A stretch of 38,113 bases of DNA, from positions 1-38,113 of the forward strand of contig PUDQ02000130.1 in assembly GCA_002964805.2 (NCBI GenBank), read 5' to 3'. Shown in pieces: positions 22,826 through 32,432 of this stretch. The notes under the pieces were generated by a model. It was not told the DNA's origin. It saw only the letters and a list, made by a program, of their open reading frames with translations, and made no database searches. Numbering within the stretch: the first letter of the stretch is position 1; every line of letters starts with the position of its first letter. The position numbers and the translations under genes are program-made. The stretch is from Trametes villosa (Eukaryota; Basidiomycota; Agaricomycetes; Polyporales; Polyporaceae).

Positions 22826-25444
22826 ATGACCCGCGTCACTCGCTCTTCCAATGCGAACGCTCACCCTGGGATGGTCGACGCACCCAACACGAGGCGCTCG
22901 AAGATCCAGATCGACGATGAGAATGATGCGAAAGAAGCAGCGAAGGTAGCGAAGGCGAAGGCCAAAGCCCGGAAGGAGGAGGGCGTCGCCGAGATAGAAA
23001 TGGGCTTGAAGAATAAGGCGGAACGCATTCGTGAGCTCCGCGCTACACATTCAAGGCCTCGAGAGACTTACGCCGATAAACCATCCACGCACCGGGGCGG
23101 TTCGGGGGAGGCAGCAGGCAAGAACGTTGCCAAGTCCGCGAGCGCTAGTAAGCGCAAGCGGCGTGAGGCGCCCAAGTCGGGATTGGCTAAGTCCACACGC
23201 AAATCCTCGAAGACTGAGGACGTCGAGATGGAGGACGAGGATGCCGAGCCCCCTACCCCAGCCCCTCCTCTTGACGTTCTATCCTCCGAGCTGAGTAGCG
23301 AGCCCGAGGTTGAGGAGTTCGAGGAGGCCGCCCCGGGTGCTGGCGGCGGCGAGGGCGAAACAGCGGTCACAACGGAGGACGACGATGAGGATGAAGGTAC
23401 ACCGACCCCGCCCAAGAAGAAGTCCCGAAAGGCAGAGAAAGTCCCGCTCAGAGACGGTGTGGCGGCGGCAAAGAAGCGCCTTGCCACCGACGATCTCGTG
23501 TCGGTGGCGGACGGTGCTACGAGCTCCAGCACAGCCACAGGCCCTTCCCGGTCGTAAGTGCCGCACTTACACCTCTGCTCTCCTCTGCTCACTACGCTGA
23601 TCTCACGCCCTACAACTTTCCCTCTCGCTTGAACGCAACAGTCGCATCTCTGCTTGGGCGGCGCGAGTGGCGCCTGCTGGTTTGCTGACCCCGACCGCGA
23701 ACAAGATCCAGCCCGTTTCTCGCCCTGCCGCCGTACCTCGGACCGCGGCTGTGCCTCCCACGCCCTTCATGCAGGATCCCGTCGACGATCCCAAGACCAA
23801 GGCCAAGAACAAAAGTAAGGATAGCACTAAGCCCAAACCGAGGCCTCGAGGAAAGGCCAAGGCTGCTCTTGCAGAGGAGGCGCAGGTTGCAGACTCAGGC
23901 CCCGTCAAGATCAAGCCTGAGCCTGTCAGTGACGGCGTTGAAGTTGACGGCGGGCATTTCGGTGCGACGGACGACGAGTCCGCCGAGGCCACTGCCGCTA
24001 AGGCAAGTCCCGTCAAGAACGGTGTACGACTGACAAGCGCGGTAGGCGACGTCGGTAGCGCTTGAACATGTGCCAACTACTGATCCAACCCGGTATGATC
24101 AGGGGATTGTCAAGACCGAGGACGTGGATCTCTCCACCCCAGGCAAACCCAAGAATGCCCGCAGCAAGAAGCCATCGAAATCGGGGCCTGCGAAGAAGAA
24201 GGCTCCGCGCGATGCGGGACTGTCGAAGGATCAGGTACGCTGCCGTCATTTTCGATGCTTTCCTGTGCGCGCGACCACATTCCGTGTAGGTTATCGAGAT
24301 CGACGACGACGACGAAAGGGCAAGCACCACGACGGCCAAGCCGCGAGGCTCGGTCAAGAACTCCGACCTCCCCGAAGGCGTCCATCGTAACAACATGTGG
24401 CGCACGAGGTTTCTCCCGACTATCCTCAAGGCGATGGGCGCGAGCCGCAATCCCTGGAAGATGACCGACGCGGAGACCGTCGAAATGCTCCAGGCCGCAT
24501 GGGACGCCGTCTACGGTGATTCGTCCAGTGATCTCGCCTCGTACAAGATCGTCTGCGACGACGCCGTGCACGCCATTGTAAGTACCTATCTGCGTTCGCT
24601 CGTGAGCTATGTAACGCTCTCTTCCAGGCTACCCAGCGCATGTACGAGTGGCGCAGCGCTTTCGGCAGCGCCGCCCTCCGTAGCTACGAGGCGTTCTTTA
24701 ACAGCTTCCCGGCTGACTTCCCCGACGACAATTCACGCCGGGACTTCTGCTCGAAGATCCTCCGCAACGGACGGATGTGCTACCGGGAGCCCGAGGGGAC
24801 CGATAAGGAGGTACGCGGCCGTGCCCTGCTAAAAGAGCGCCGCGCTGCAACACTGACGATTCCCGCTTCCGCTAGGGGCTCTATCGCTCGCCGTTCGTCC
24901 TTGCGGGGATGGCGAGCCACGTTGATGCCATCCAGGGCGCTGTAAGCCTCCCCGGATATTACAGCACTGATCAGGAGGAGTACCCGTACGCTGCGATTGG
25001 ACTGTCGGGGGCCGCGGTGCGTACTTCAGCTCTCCCGCATAAGGAGAGCAGCTCACGATTTGAATTGCAGGCGTATCGTGTCCCCGCGGCCTGGCATGAG
25101 AAGAAGATCAAGACGGACGAGAAGGGCAACCTCATGTTCATCAAGACCCTGAACCGTACCACCGGGAAGATGAGCACGAAGGACACTGACTTCAGCTACA
25201 CGAACGTCAGCGAGAAGACGGCCCAGTGCATGAGCTCGGCCAAGAAGCTGCCGCTCGAGGACATCGAGGAGATCGTCGACGCTGCGTATGTCATGGCGCA
25301 GATCCCGGTACCCACTGCTACGACCATGCCAGTGGGGCCGCCGGGTCTTGCGACGGAGTTCGACTTCGACTTCGGGGAGCTCACCCAGGTGCGTTTCTTA
25401 GAGCATCTACGTCAAGCAGATTCTGACAACGGCTACAGGACTAG
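22826..25444 (+). CDS. Agaricomycete protein of unknown function (8 exons, 731 aa)
   Basis: Start chosen at the ATG in CCACCATGA. The first ~400 residues are low-complexity: a Lys/Ala/Glu-rich helical run (AKVAKAKAKARKEE), NLS-like KRKRREAPK and PKKKSRK, acidic blocks (EDVEMEDEDAE, EDDDEDEG) and KIKPEP. The C-terminal ~330 residues look folded (MWRTRFLPTILKAMG, ATQRMYEWRSAFGS, FCSKILRNGR, LYRSPFVLAGMASHVDAIQG, YAAIGLSGAAV). This resembles agaricomycete-specific uncharacterised domains of the DUF6532 type, but I cannot confirm it. Introns: 23,554-23,641; 24,042-24,102; 24,235-24,289; 24,578-24,627; 24,811-24,875; 25,017-25,070; 25,389-25,438. Phases agree and the last exon is only GAC plus TAG. 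The second donor is the least certain. A nuclear, possibly DNA- or chromatin-associated role is inferred from charge and NLS only. Confidence 0.75.
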
Positions 25445-25769
25445 TCGTTCGGATTGCGGCTGAGTACTACTCGTTCGTCTTCATAGTTCCCGCGTTTCGC
25501 ATCCTCGCCGATTTGCTGACGTCGACGCCCTCCAGGTAGCTCCTGTTGCCAGCGCCCAGATGGGCTGCTGTTGCATGTACGCCTCGATGTCCCAGCTTCT
25601 ACTACCTTCATGTCGTCTTCCAGCTCGCGTTGTTCAAGTTCTCTCATTCACCATCAGCACGCCCCCGGCTCGCGCTCGCCCTCGTAATCATGCCCCTGCA
25701 CCCATTCGCTATCCTATACACGATGATGCCCTGCTAGTACCACACATATCTGCCTGCTCTCTTATTGTA
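25445..25769. other. 3' region of the unknown gene
   Basis: No coding potential I can support. It presumably contains the transcript end of the 22,826-25,444 gene and leads into the pyrimidine-rich right subterminal zone. Confidence 0.45.
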
Positions 25770-26340
25770 TGCACCCGCTTACCGCCTTACCGCCTTACCG
25801 CCTTACCGTCTTACCATCTTACCGCCCTCCTTCCATAGCTACGAGTTGCACTACTTCCTTACTGCCTTGCCGTCTTAGTCTCTTTCTCTCACCCGAGCAC
25901 CGGCAGTCCCTTACTATTCGACCCTCGTCTTGTCTCCTTATTAGTGTCTGTCTCCTTATTCCTGTCTTGACGCTTATAACACTCTCTTATTTCCTATATG
26001 CCCCTGGTATGCGGCCTGCCTGAAAGATCCTTGAGCCCTGATCGGCCTTACTGGAGCCTGCCGTCCTTGTCTCCTGGTGGCCTTGTGATGCAAAATGTCC
26101 TTATTGTCCTTACTGTTAGCCGCGCTCAAATTGTGTGTATGCTCTTAGGACCTTGTAGACGTGCGAGTTCTTACCAGCCTGAGGGAATTGAACTCTCTTA
26201 ATAGCAGAAGGAGTGTAAGGAGGTAAGGACATAAGGCTCTATAAGCTCGCTTCATCAAACTCGATCAGTGTAAGGATAGAGACTGCCTTACGGCCTTAAA
26301 ACTCCTTAGGGCCTTGTATAAGGCCATAAGGCGATTTAAG
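25770..26340. repeat. Right subterminal CCTTA/TAAGG motif zone
   Basis: Starts with an almost perfect run of CGCCTTAC units near 25,785-25,815. It continues with scattered CCTTA, TCTTA and CTTATT motifs to about 26,150, then reverses to TAAGG motifs (GTAAGG, ATAAGG, TTAAGG) up to the right terminus. The change of orientation mirrors the left end. It probably forms the right transposase-binding zone. Confidence 0.7.
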
Positions 26341-26364
26341 GACACCCGGGAAAATGCTGATGAT
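26334..26364 (-). repeat. Right terminal inverted repeat of the transposon
   Basis: Reverse complement of the left terminus, ending GGAAAATGCTGATGAT; 29 of 31 bases match 5,619-5,649. Host sequence resumes at 26,365. Confidence 0.9.
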
Positions 26365-29300
26365 CGAGCTCCTAGAATGGGACAGAAATACAGCAAAGGC
26401 AGGCAGGCGGCCAAAAGAGCCGGCTGGACAGTCGGGCGATGGACGACCCTATCGTGAGTGAGCCGGAGCTGTCGATCGCGTCCATCCAGTTCGGCGGCTC
26501 GATCTACAGCCCAAATCCATGGCGTAGAGAGTAAATTGAGGTTTTCGGCAGCTTAAACGCCATGCATCGCATTCTTCAAGAGTGGATATTCAAGCCGGAC
26601 GTGCAGAGAGTGTTGTGGGCGTCGGAGAGTGAGCTGCGAGTGCCGGCAGCGCGCAAACGTTGCAGCGGGCGCCTCAAATCACACCGGCTGCCTAATCTGG
26701 CACAAATGGTTAGATCAACTCGCGCGACTCGGGGTCTGTCGATCCGGGTCCCTTCGCGCGACATGGGTTTCCCGGACCGCACCAGTTCAAAGGCCACGTC
26801 GCGGCGCTGCTCAGCGATCTCTGGCATATACCGCACCGGTGGTGTCTACTTATCGCGAGGAGAGAGGATGGAACACAGTCGGCCAAAGTAGGCGGGCAGT
26901 CACCGCCGGGATGGCGGAGGTGATGGGATGCAATTTCCGGCTGGAGAGCCGGCAGAACTGGCTAGAATTCAGAGCCATCATGAGGCCGTGTAAAGTGCCA
27001 AGCAGTGGCAAATTTAGTGTAGACTTAGATGGAGCCCAAGTGATCCATTAGACAGGGCCAGCCGGGGAAAAGAGCGGGACAAGCAGGCAGCCTGCTCTTC
27101 CCAGCCATTTTCCAGGCGGGTCCTGCCTACCTGTGATCAGGGGAGGGCTGAGCGTGAGGCTGGGAGAAGGGTGAATCGGCCAACAGGCGAGAAACATCAA
27201 GCGGGAATGAGTATAGTCGAGGCGGGCATCAATTGCGTGAGGGACGCCGGGCTGCACTCCGGGAACCACAGCGGCTTGCGGCCGCACCGGTAAATGAATA
27301 ATATCATTACGTTGTGGGTACAGGAATAGGCAAACGGGCGGCGCAAAATTGCTTGCCCAGCGCCCTGGACAGCCATGTCTACTCCCCGCGGGGGATGGTT
27401 CCTGCTCTCCCACCCTTCCCCCTGTCCTCCCCGCTCCCCGTCTCCTTCTATCACCCACACACGAGCGGCGCCCACTCAGTGTAGGCCACACAACGAGTGC
27501 TGCGATAGGTGAGTGTCTCAGTGTGGAAGGATAAGCCTGTGATCGAGTGCTCACATGAATTGGAGGCTACTATCCGGTTGTCGCAATTGCAAAGCAGCTT
27601 CTAACGGGCAGCGCACGAGATGGTTCATACAGGTATGCACACTCCCAGGATCCCCGAGACGAGACAGGCGGCTCATCAGTCAAGACCCGAGCGGCAGGCG
27701 GACGAGCAGAAGACAGGATATGCACCAAGCGATGCGGCCTCGGACGACCAGTCTGCTCAAGACGTCCCCGACTCGGACTGATGGCGGCCACGTTGCACGA
27801 AGCCACGGAGAACCGCTGGCGAGATGGGAGGAGGGAGGAGGGAGGGGGCCGCGGGCCGGGTGGCAGCCTCGGTCCGTGCTGTGTGAGCCGGGCGCGATAG
27901 GGGTGAGTCTATTTCCTTCTTCCCCAGCCAGCGCTGGCGCCTGAAGAGACAGACGGCGTCGATTGCGACATCGCAAGGCCCTACGAGAAGCAGCCACACA
28001 CATGTGTGCGTCGGCAGTGCTCAGCCCCCAGGCGACATGCATCAGTGAACTGTGTGGAATACCGGTAAGTGGGTCAGGCTCTATTCGATCGCGAGACGTG
28101 CGTATACTTACTGGAGATGCAAGGATGCCCGGAGTACGGGTCATACGCCGCGAAGGCACGGCCGCTGCGCGCGCTGCATGCGCTGGGCGGACTCGTGCAA
28201 CTCGCCTGTCTCCTATCGCTCTCCGGCGGCGTGCGCACCCTGTCCCAGCCACCGGCAGCGCGGGCGGCGTCTTCCTTGGCCTCGCCCGCCGCCGCCGCCG
28301 CCTACGACTGATTCGGAGCTCGAGCAGACGGCATGAGCCCACACCGCCGCCTCCGACACGCTGCTTGTGGATGCACGCGCTGTACGTCGGACGGGCGGCG
28401 TGAGGAGACGGGCCCTCTCCTAGCGTCGCGTGCACTGTACTCCTCAGACTTGGCAGCGACCAGCGAGCGGTGCACGCCTTGCTCGCGGCTTGCACCCGCT
28501 CGCCGGCGACGATTGATCATCCTGGCGCCGCGCTTTCCCTACCATGGTCAACACCAGCTCGCGGCGGATATCGGCGGCCGCACTCGAACGAGCCCCAGAG
28601 CACGACGGCCGTTGGAACAGGGAAGCGCGCCCGCACCCGGAGCGAGCTCGGAGGCGCACAGGATCGCGAGCCGGCCGACGAAATGCCCGTCTCTCGCGCG
28701 GCCGGACATCAGAGTACGCACCGGAGTCTACGCGGCGACGGCGCCGACAGCAAAGGCAGACGGTCCATCGTCCTCGTACGCAGACGCACCGGCGGCCACT
28801 GAACTTGGCGAAAGAGCACATACCTGTGCGGACAAGAAGACGGTCGACGTGTGCGGGCGGCGGGCGGCAGCAGGTCAGGGGAGCGCGCGGGTGGCGCATC
28901 GAGCACGGCCCCTCGGACACCAGGAGCGAGTCCCTACCAGTAAGCCCTAGCCAGTTCCCCGTGTCCGCAGTGCACACAGACTGATCCAAGTAGTCTAGAC
29001 ACGAAGACGGCGCGAGCTCGCGCACGAGTAGAAAGTGCGCGCGTCCGTACAGAGGGACCCCGAAGACGCGAGACAGCCCACTAGAAGAGCGCTTTCCCCG
29101 GCTCAGGAGGACGTGCGGTTCGGCCGGAAGGGCTGCCAGCGAGACGGACGCGGAGAGCGAGGACGAGCAGGCGAGATGGTGGCGGTGTGGAGGCAAGCGA
29201 GGCGAGGATGTGTGCGCGGGAAGACGGACGGCGCCTAAGTGCACGGACGAGTCGGAGGGCGGCGCGTCGGGGCTGTTTCTGCTCGATGTAGTACTTACAT

Positions 29301-29503
29301 GCATGTCGTTAACGTCTCCGCGGATGCACTGGGACGCTTTCCCTGCGGCACGGACGCACTCGGTTGAATTGCGAGTTCTCGCCGTGTTCCCAGCTACCGT
29401 CCTCTGCATTTAAATTCCCGGGTGTCCCACTCCAGTACTACCGCCCCCCTACTGTCCCCAATCCTCCTCCCCCCACAGTTGCCAATTACCGTCCTCCTGC
29501 AGT
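26365..29503. other. Right flank of the transposon; no recognisable gene
   Basis: About 3.1 kb between the transposon and the phosphoesterase fragment. I looked for the missing N-terminal half of the phosphoesterase (metal-binding GD and GNH[DE] motifs) in plausible plus-strand frames and did not find it. Open frames here, including one of 321 codons on the minus strand at 28,444-29,409, are Arg/Ser-rich and family-less. If the 32-kb unit arose by circularisation or tandem duplication, the novel junction most plausibly lies in this stretch. Confidence 0.45.
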
Positions 29504-30022
29504 GGCGGAGTCCGTAGTTCTTTCTCTGGCCATCCGCCCGACGCGTGCCGTGCCCCGCCGCACCCCGGCACCGACATCCTCGTCACACACGGTCCGCCGC
29601 AGTACCACGGCGACGTCGCCGGGCTTGGCTGCAATGACCTCCGCTACGAGCTCTGGCGCGTGCGCCCGCGTCTGCACGTTTTCGGGCACATCCACTCCGG
29701 TCGTGGCGTCGAGCGCGCGGCATACTCGCCGGTGCAGCTGTGGTACGAGGGGCTCTGTAAACGCAGGCAGCGGAAGAGGTTTGGCTGGACGGCCGCACTG
29801 AAGGTCGTGCGCGCGGCGCTGCAGCGGGCGGCGGGCATCGAGGACGAGCGGACTATGAGGTCTCCTGCGGGGAGCGAGAGCATCCTGGTCAACGCGTCGT
29901 CCGTGAGCGCGACCAGGGGCGGCGACCTGCTAGAGCCGATCGTCGTCGATGTTGCGCTTACCGAGCCCTCCAAGAAGGAAAGGAAGAGACGGAGGAGGGC
30001 ATCGCACGAGCTTGAGGCCTGA
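29504..30022 (+). pseudogene. Calcineurin-like metallophosphoesterase, C-terminal part only
   Basis: The 172-residue open stretch carries the C-terminal metal-site motifs of the calcineurin-like metallophosphoesterases related to MPPED-type proteins: TDILVTHGPP (metal-binding His), GLGCNDL, and RPRLHVFGHIHSGRG, where GHIH supplies further metal ligands. It ends with the usual ILVNAS and PIVVDV strands and a basic tail. A CTCCTGCAG acceptor-like site ends at 29,502, so this is probably a 3' exon. The N-terminal half, with the first metal-binding Asp/His and the GNH[DE] motif, is not seen upstream, so the gene looks 5'-truncated and probably inactive. An AATAAA at 30,160-30,165 may be its polyadenylation signal. 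It converges on the HMG-box gene, with 523 bases between the stops. Confidence 0.72.
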
Positions 30023-30545
30023 AGTGGATGGCAGCGTACTATCGTGTTGTACTCCCACCGTTGTAGCACTACTGGAATCTGGATCGATGTAGGACGTATT
30101 GATCAAGCACCCGTTTCAACGCAGTGGCAACGATGCCGAAGACGCAACGACGACAATCCAATAAACAGGTAGATAGATACATCAGATGGAAGCGAGGACA
30201 GTAACGCAGAGCGTCGGGCGCCGTGTGTTGCAATTGGGGGTATGCGGTGGACGAGCCACCAGGTATCTATAGAAGATCATTGACAAGGCTATGTACGAGT
30301 AGAGGAGAGTAATGCTACAGTGGTGTCGGGCCAGCAGATATAACAGAGCGGGACGGGAACGGGAACAGCGCGTATAGTGGCTACAGTGGAGGAGGTATTA
30401 GCACCCGCGACGCGGCGCGGGGCGAGAGGTATACAATGCTACAGGGAGACCGAGAGGAGAGAGAGATGAGGGGCGAAAGTCAATGTGTGGTTTTGCGATG
30501 AGGATGATAACAGAAAGAAGCAGGCAGCGAGCGTCGCGGACGAGC
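30023..30545. other. Tail-to-tail intergenic region
   Basis: Lies between the stop of the phosphoesterase fragment (+) and the stop of the HMG-box gene (-). It should hold both 3' ends; AATAAA at 30,160-30,165 fits the plus-strand transcript. No gene seen. Confidence 0.55.
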
Positions 30546-32432
30546 TCAGAACTCCTGCGGGGGGCAGAAGCCGTAGTCGGCCGCGCCCGCCTCCATGGCC
30601 ATGTCGAACTCCGTCGTGTCGACCTCGCCGTACACGTCGTAGCCGCCCTGGTAGCTCTTCTCGAGCTCCATCACGAGCGCGGAGAACTGTTGCTCCGCTT
30701 CCGCAGGCACGGGCGTGCCCTCGATCGGCTGCTGCTGAGCGGCGTCGTGCTCGGCCACCCACGCATCGAATTGAAGCTGTGGGTGCTGGGGCTGCGGCGC
30801 GCAGATGCCTGCGCCCTGGGAGGGAACGGCGCTGTGCGGGAGGGACGCGTCCGAGCGGGCGGGCGAGCCGGAGAACGCGCTCGAGGGTCCACTCTCAACC
30901 ACGGGCCACGGTGCGTGGGGGTCGAGCGACTCGTATGCGCTCGCCGAGTACCCGTCGGTCGCAGTCGAGGGGCCAGACGCAGACGCGAAGTCGAAGCTGT
31001 CGAGCGGGCCGATGTTGAGCGAGAGCGCGTGCGCGCCCTCGTGCGGGCTGTACGACGCCGCGTGCGGGTCGACCGAGCCGTAGTCGATGGCCGGCGCATC
31101 CTTGAACGCACTCGTCCAGCCCGGCTGGAAGATGCTCGCGTCCGTGACCTCCGGGAGCGGCTCGTTGTCCGGTTGAAGAGCCCAGCTCGCCACAGGCGCG
31201 CCGTACTGCTGCTGTGACGAGAACGCGTCGTAGCTGTCCCACATGCGCTCGGACGGGATCGGCTGAACACTCGAGGCGCGGCGCAGGCCGAGGAACGTGC
31301 GGTTGCGCGCGATGTTCCCTACGGGCGAAGGTGCGCGCGATCCGTGCGCGCTGTTTGCGCCGAAACCGAACCCTGCCGGGTTAAACATAGGGTTCGATCC
31401 GGGGAACGCCATCTGCGGGGCGGGAGCGGCGAAGAAGGGCACCGAGGGCAGTGCGATGGGGTGTCCGGGGTGGAAGAGCGTCGATGGCGGGGGAACTGAT
31501 GACGGCCGGCGTTGCAGATACGCGGGCGCGGTGGTCTGCTGCGGCCAGGGGTTCATCGAGAAGCCGCCGGACGCGGCGCTTTCCGGGCGCGACATTGCAC
31601 GCGCCATATCCAGCTGGCGCACTGCCTCTGCAAGCTCCTCGCCCTTCTTGCCCTCGAGCAGGAACTGGGCGACGGCCTCGCAGCGCTCTTCCTCCGCGGG
31701 GAGGGTGGGGAGCTTGTCCTTGCGTCTCGCGCTGCCATCTCCGAGACCGGCGGCATCGTCAGCGGCTGCGGCTGCGGCCTCCGCCTTCTTCTTCTTGTTA
31801 TGCACGGGCCGGAAGCGATAGTGGGGGTAGCGCTCCTTGTGGGCCGCCTTGGCCTTCTTCGCCTCGACTTCCCAGTACTTCTTCTCGTCGAGAGGGAGAG
31901 CACGCCAGCAGTTCCCTGATCGCACGACGATCTTAGCAACCGGGCTCGAGCTATCAATATATCACAGTGGACCCTTACCGATGATCTTCGACAACGATCC
32001 GTGGTTGGTCTCGATGGAGCCGGGGACGTGCTTCTGGCGGACGAAGTTCGCGCGGAAGAGCATGAAGGCGTTCGGGGGACGAGGGATGTAGCCTTGCGAA
32101 AGGCGCTTGCCAGGTGGCAGGCGGCGACGTGTCGGGGCGCTTGACTGCGGGGCAGTGGGCGGGAACAGCGCACCGGTGGGCGATGGGGGCGATAGGTCGC
32201 CGTTCATGTCCTCGTCGCCTTCGAAGTACGTTCCAGGGGTGACATTCGGGGCGAATGTGAGTGCGCGGGGCGAGGGCGAGTGGCTGATCCCGTAGTTCCC
32301 AGGCTTGACGTGGGTCAGGCCTGAAGTTTTCGTCAGCTCCTACTTCCCCTGCGCTGCGATTACAACCGACGACATACCCATGGCAAGAGATGACCGTCTG
32401 CGACGCATGAGCGCGCTACGTGCTGGAGGCAT
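30546..32432 (-). CDS. HMG-box transcription factor, Prf1/Pcc1-like (3 exons, 588 aa)
   Basis: Sequence-specific DNA-binding regulator with one HMG box at about residues 97-170: YIPRPPNAFMLFR, QKHVPGSIETNHGSLSKIIG, CWRALPLDEKKYWE and HKERYPHYRFRPVHNKKKK. This form is typical of the MATA/Ste11-like HMG proteins of basidiomycetes, including the sexual-development regulators Prf1 and Pcc1. The intron at 31,916-31,978 (63 bases, GTAAGG...CTAAG...CAG) splits the box after SKIIG. The intron at 32,321-32,377 (57 bases, GTATGT...GCTGAC...CAG) separates an 18-residue first exon. Phases agree (55 + 342 + 1,370 bases = 589 codons including the stop). The start at 32,432 has a GCCGCC context; if that exon were leader, the next in-frame ATG is at 32,207. 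The C-terminal ~400 residues are Ala/Pro/Ser/Gln-rich with acidic patches, like an activation region. About 5.4 kb of non-coding DNA lies upstream, ending at the transposon. Confidence 0.9.

Larger units (their letters stand above)
5619..26364. mobile_element. Giant Plavaka-type DNA transposon carrying a TET/JBP gene and three passenger genes
   Basis: A 20,746-base element bounded by 31-base terminal inverted repeats that match at 29 positions. Just inside both ends lie zones dense in CCTTA/TAAGG motifs, as expected for the subterminal transposase-binding repeats of CACTA/EnSpm-related elements. It contains, left to right: a 5.2-kb non-coding zone with an 87-base minisatellite, the Plavaka transposase (11,113-15,227, -), a TET/JBP dioxygenase (16,402-18,468, -), a small charged gene (19,380-20,124, +), an F-box/LRR gene (20,748-22,437, -) and an unknown gene (22,826-25,444, +). 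Because the outermost bases are palindrome-like (ATCAT...ATGAT), the exact end is ambiguous by up to 5 bases; ends that leave a 2-base AT target duplication are possible. Transposons of this group that captured TET/JBP genes are known in basidiomycetes. This size and cargo are unusual, and the intact genes suggest recent activity. Confidence 0.85.

Noticed and set aside
24949..24981. 33-base GTAAGC...ATCAG stretch inside exon 6 of the unknown gene considered as an intron
   Set aside because: Shorter than other introns here (about 48-90 bases) and in frame without stops, so kept as coding; it is the one uncertain spot in that exon.
27255..27275. GNHS-encoding bases considered as the GNH metal-binding motif of the phosphoesterase
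   Set aside because: The surrounding residues do not fit the family and the frame closes soon after; probably chance.
28069..28311. Frame with YLLEMQGC considered as an upstream exon of the phosphoesterase
   Set aside because: The likeness is a few residues only; the expected following strand and the GNH[DE] motif are missing and splice sites do not support joining it.
28444..29409. 321-codon open frame on the minus strand
   Set aside because: Arg/Ser-rich translation with no recognisable domain, overlapped by other long frames; looks like composition-driven noise.
30483..31217. A 244-codon open frame antisense to the HMG-box gene
   Set aside because: It is a shadow of the GC-rich low-complexity 3' exon of the HMG-box gene and has no family likeness.
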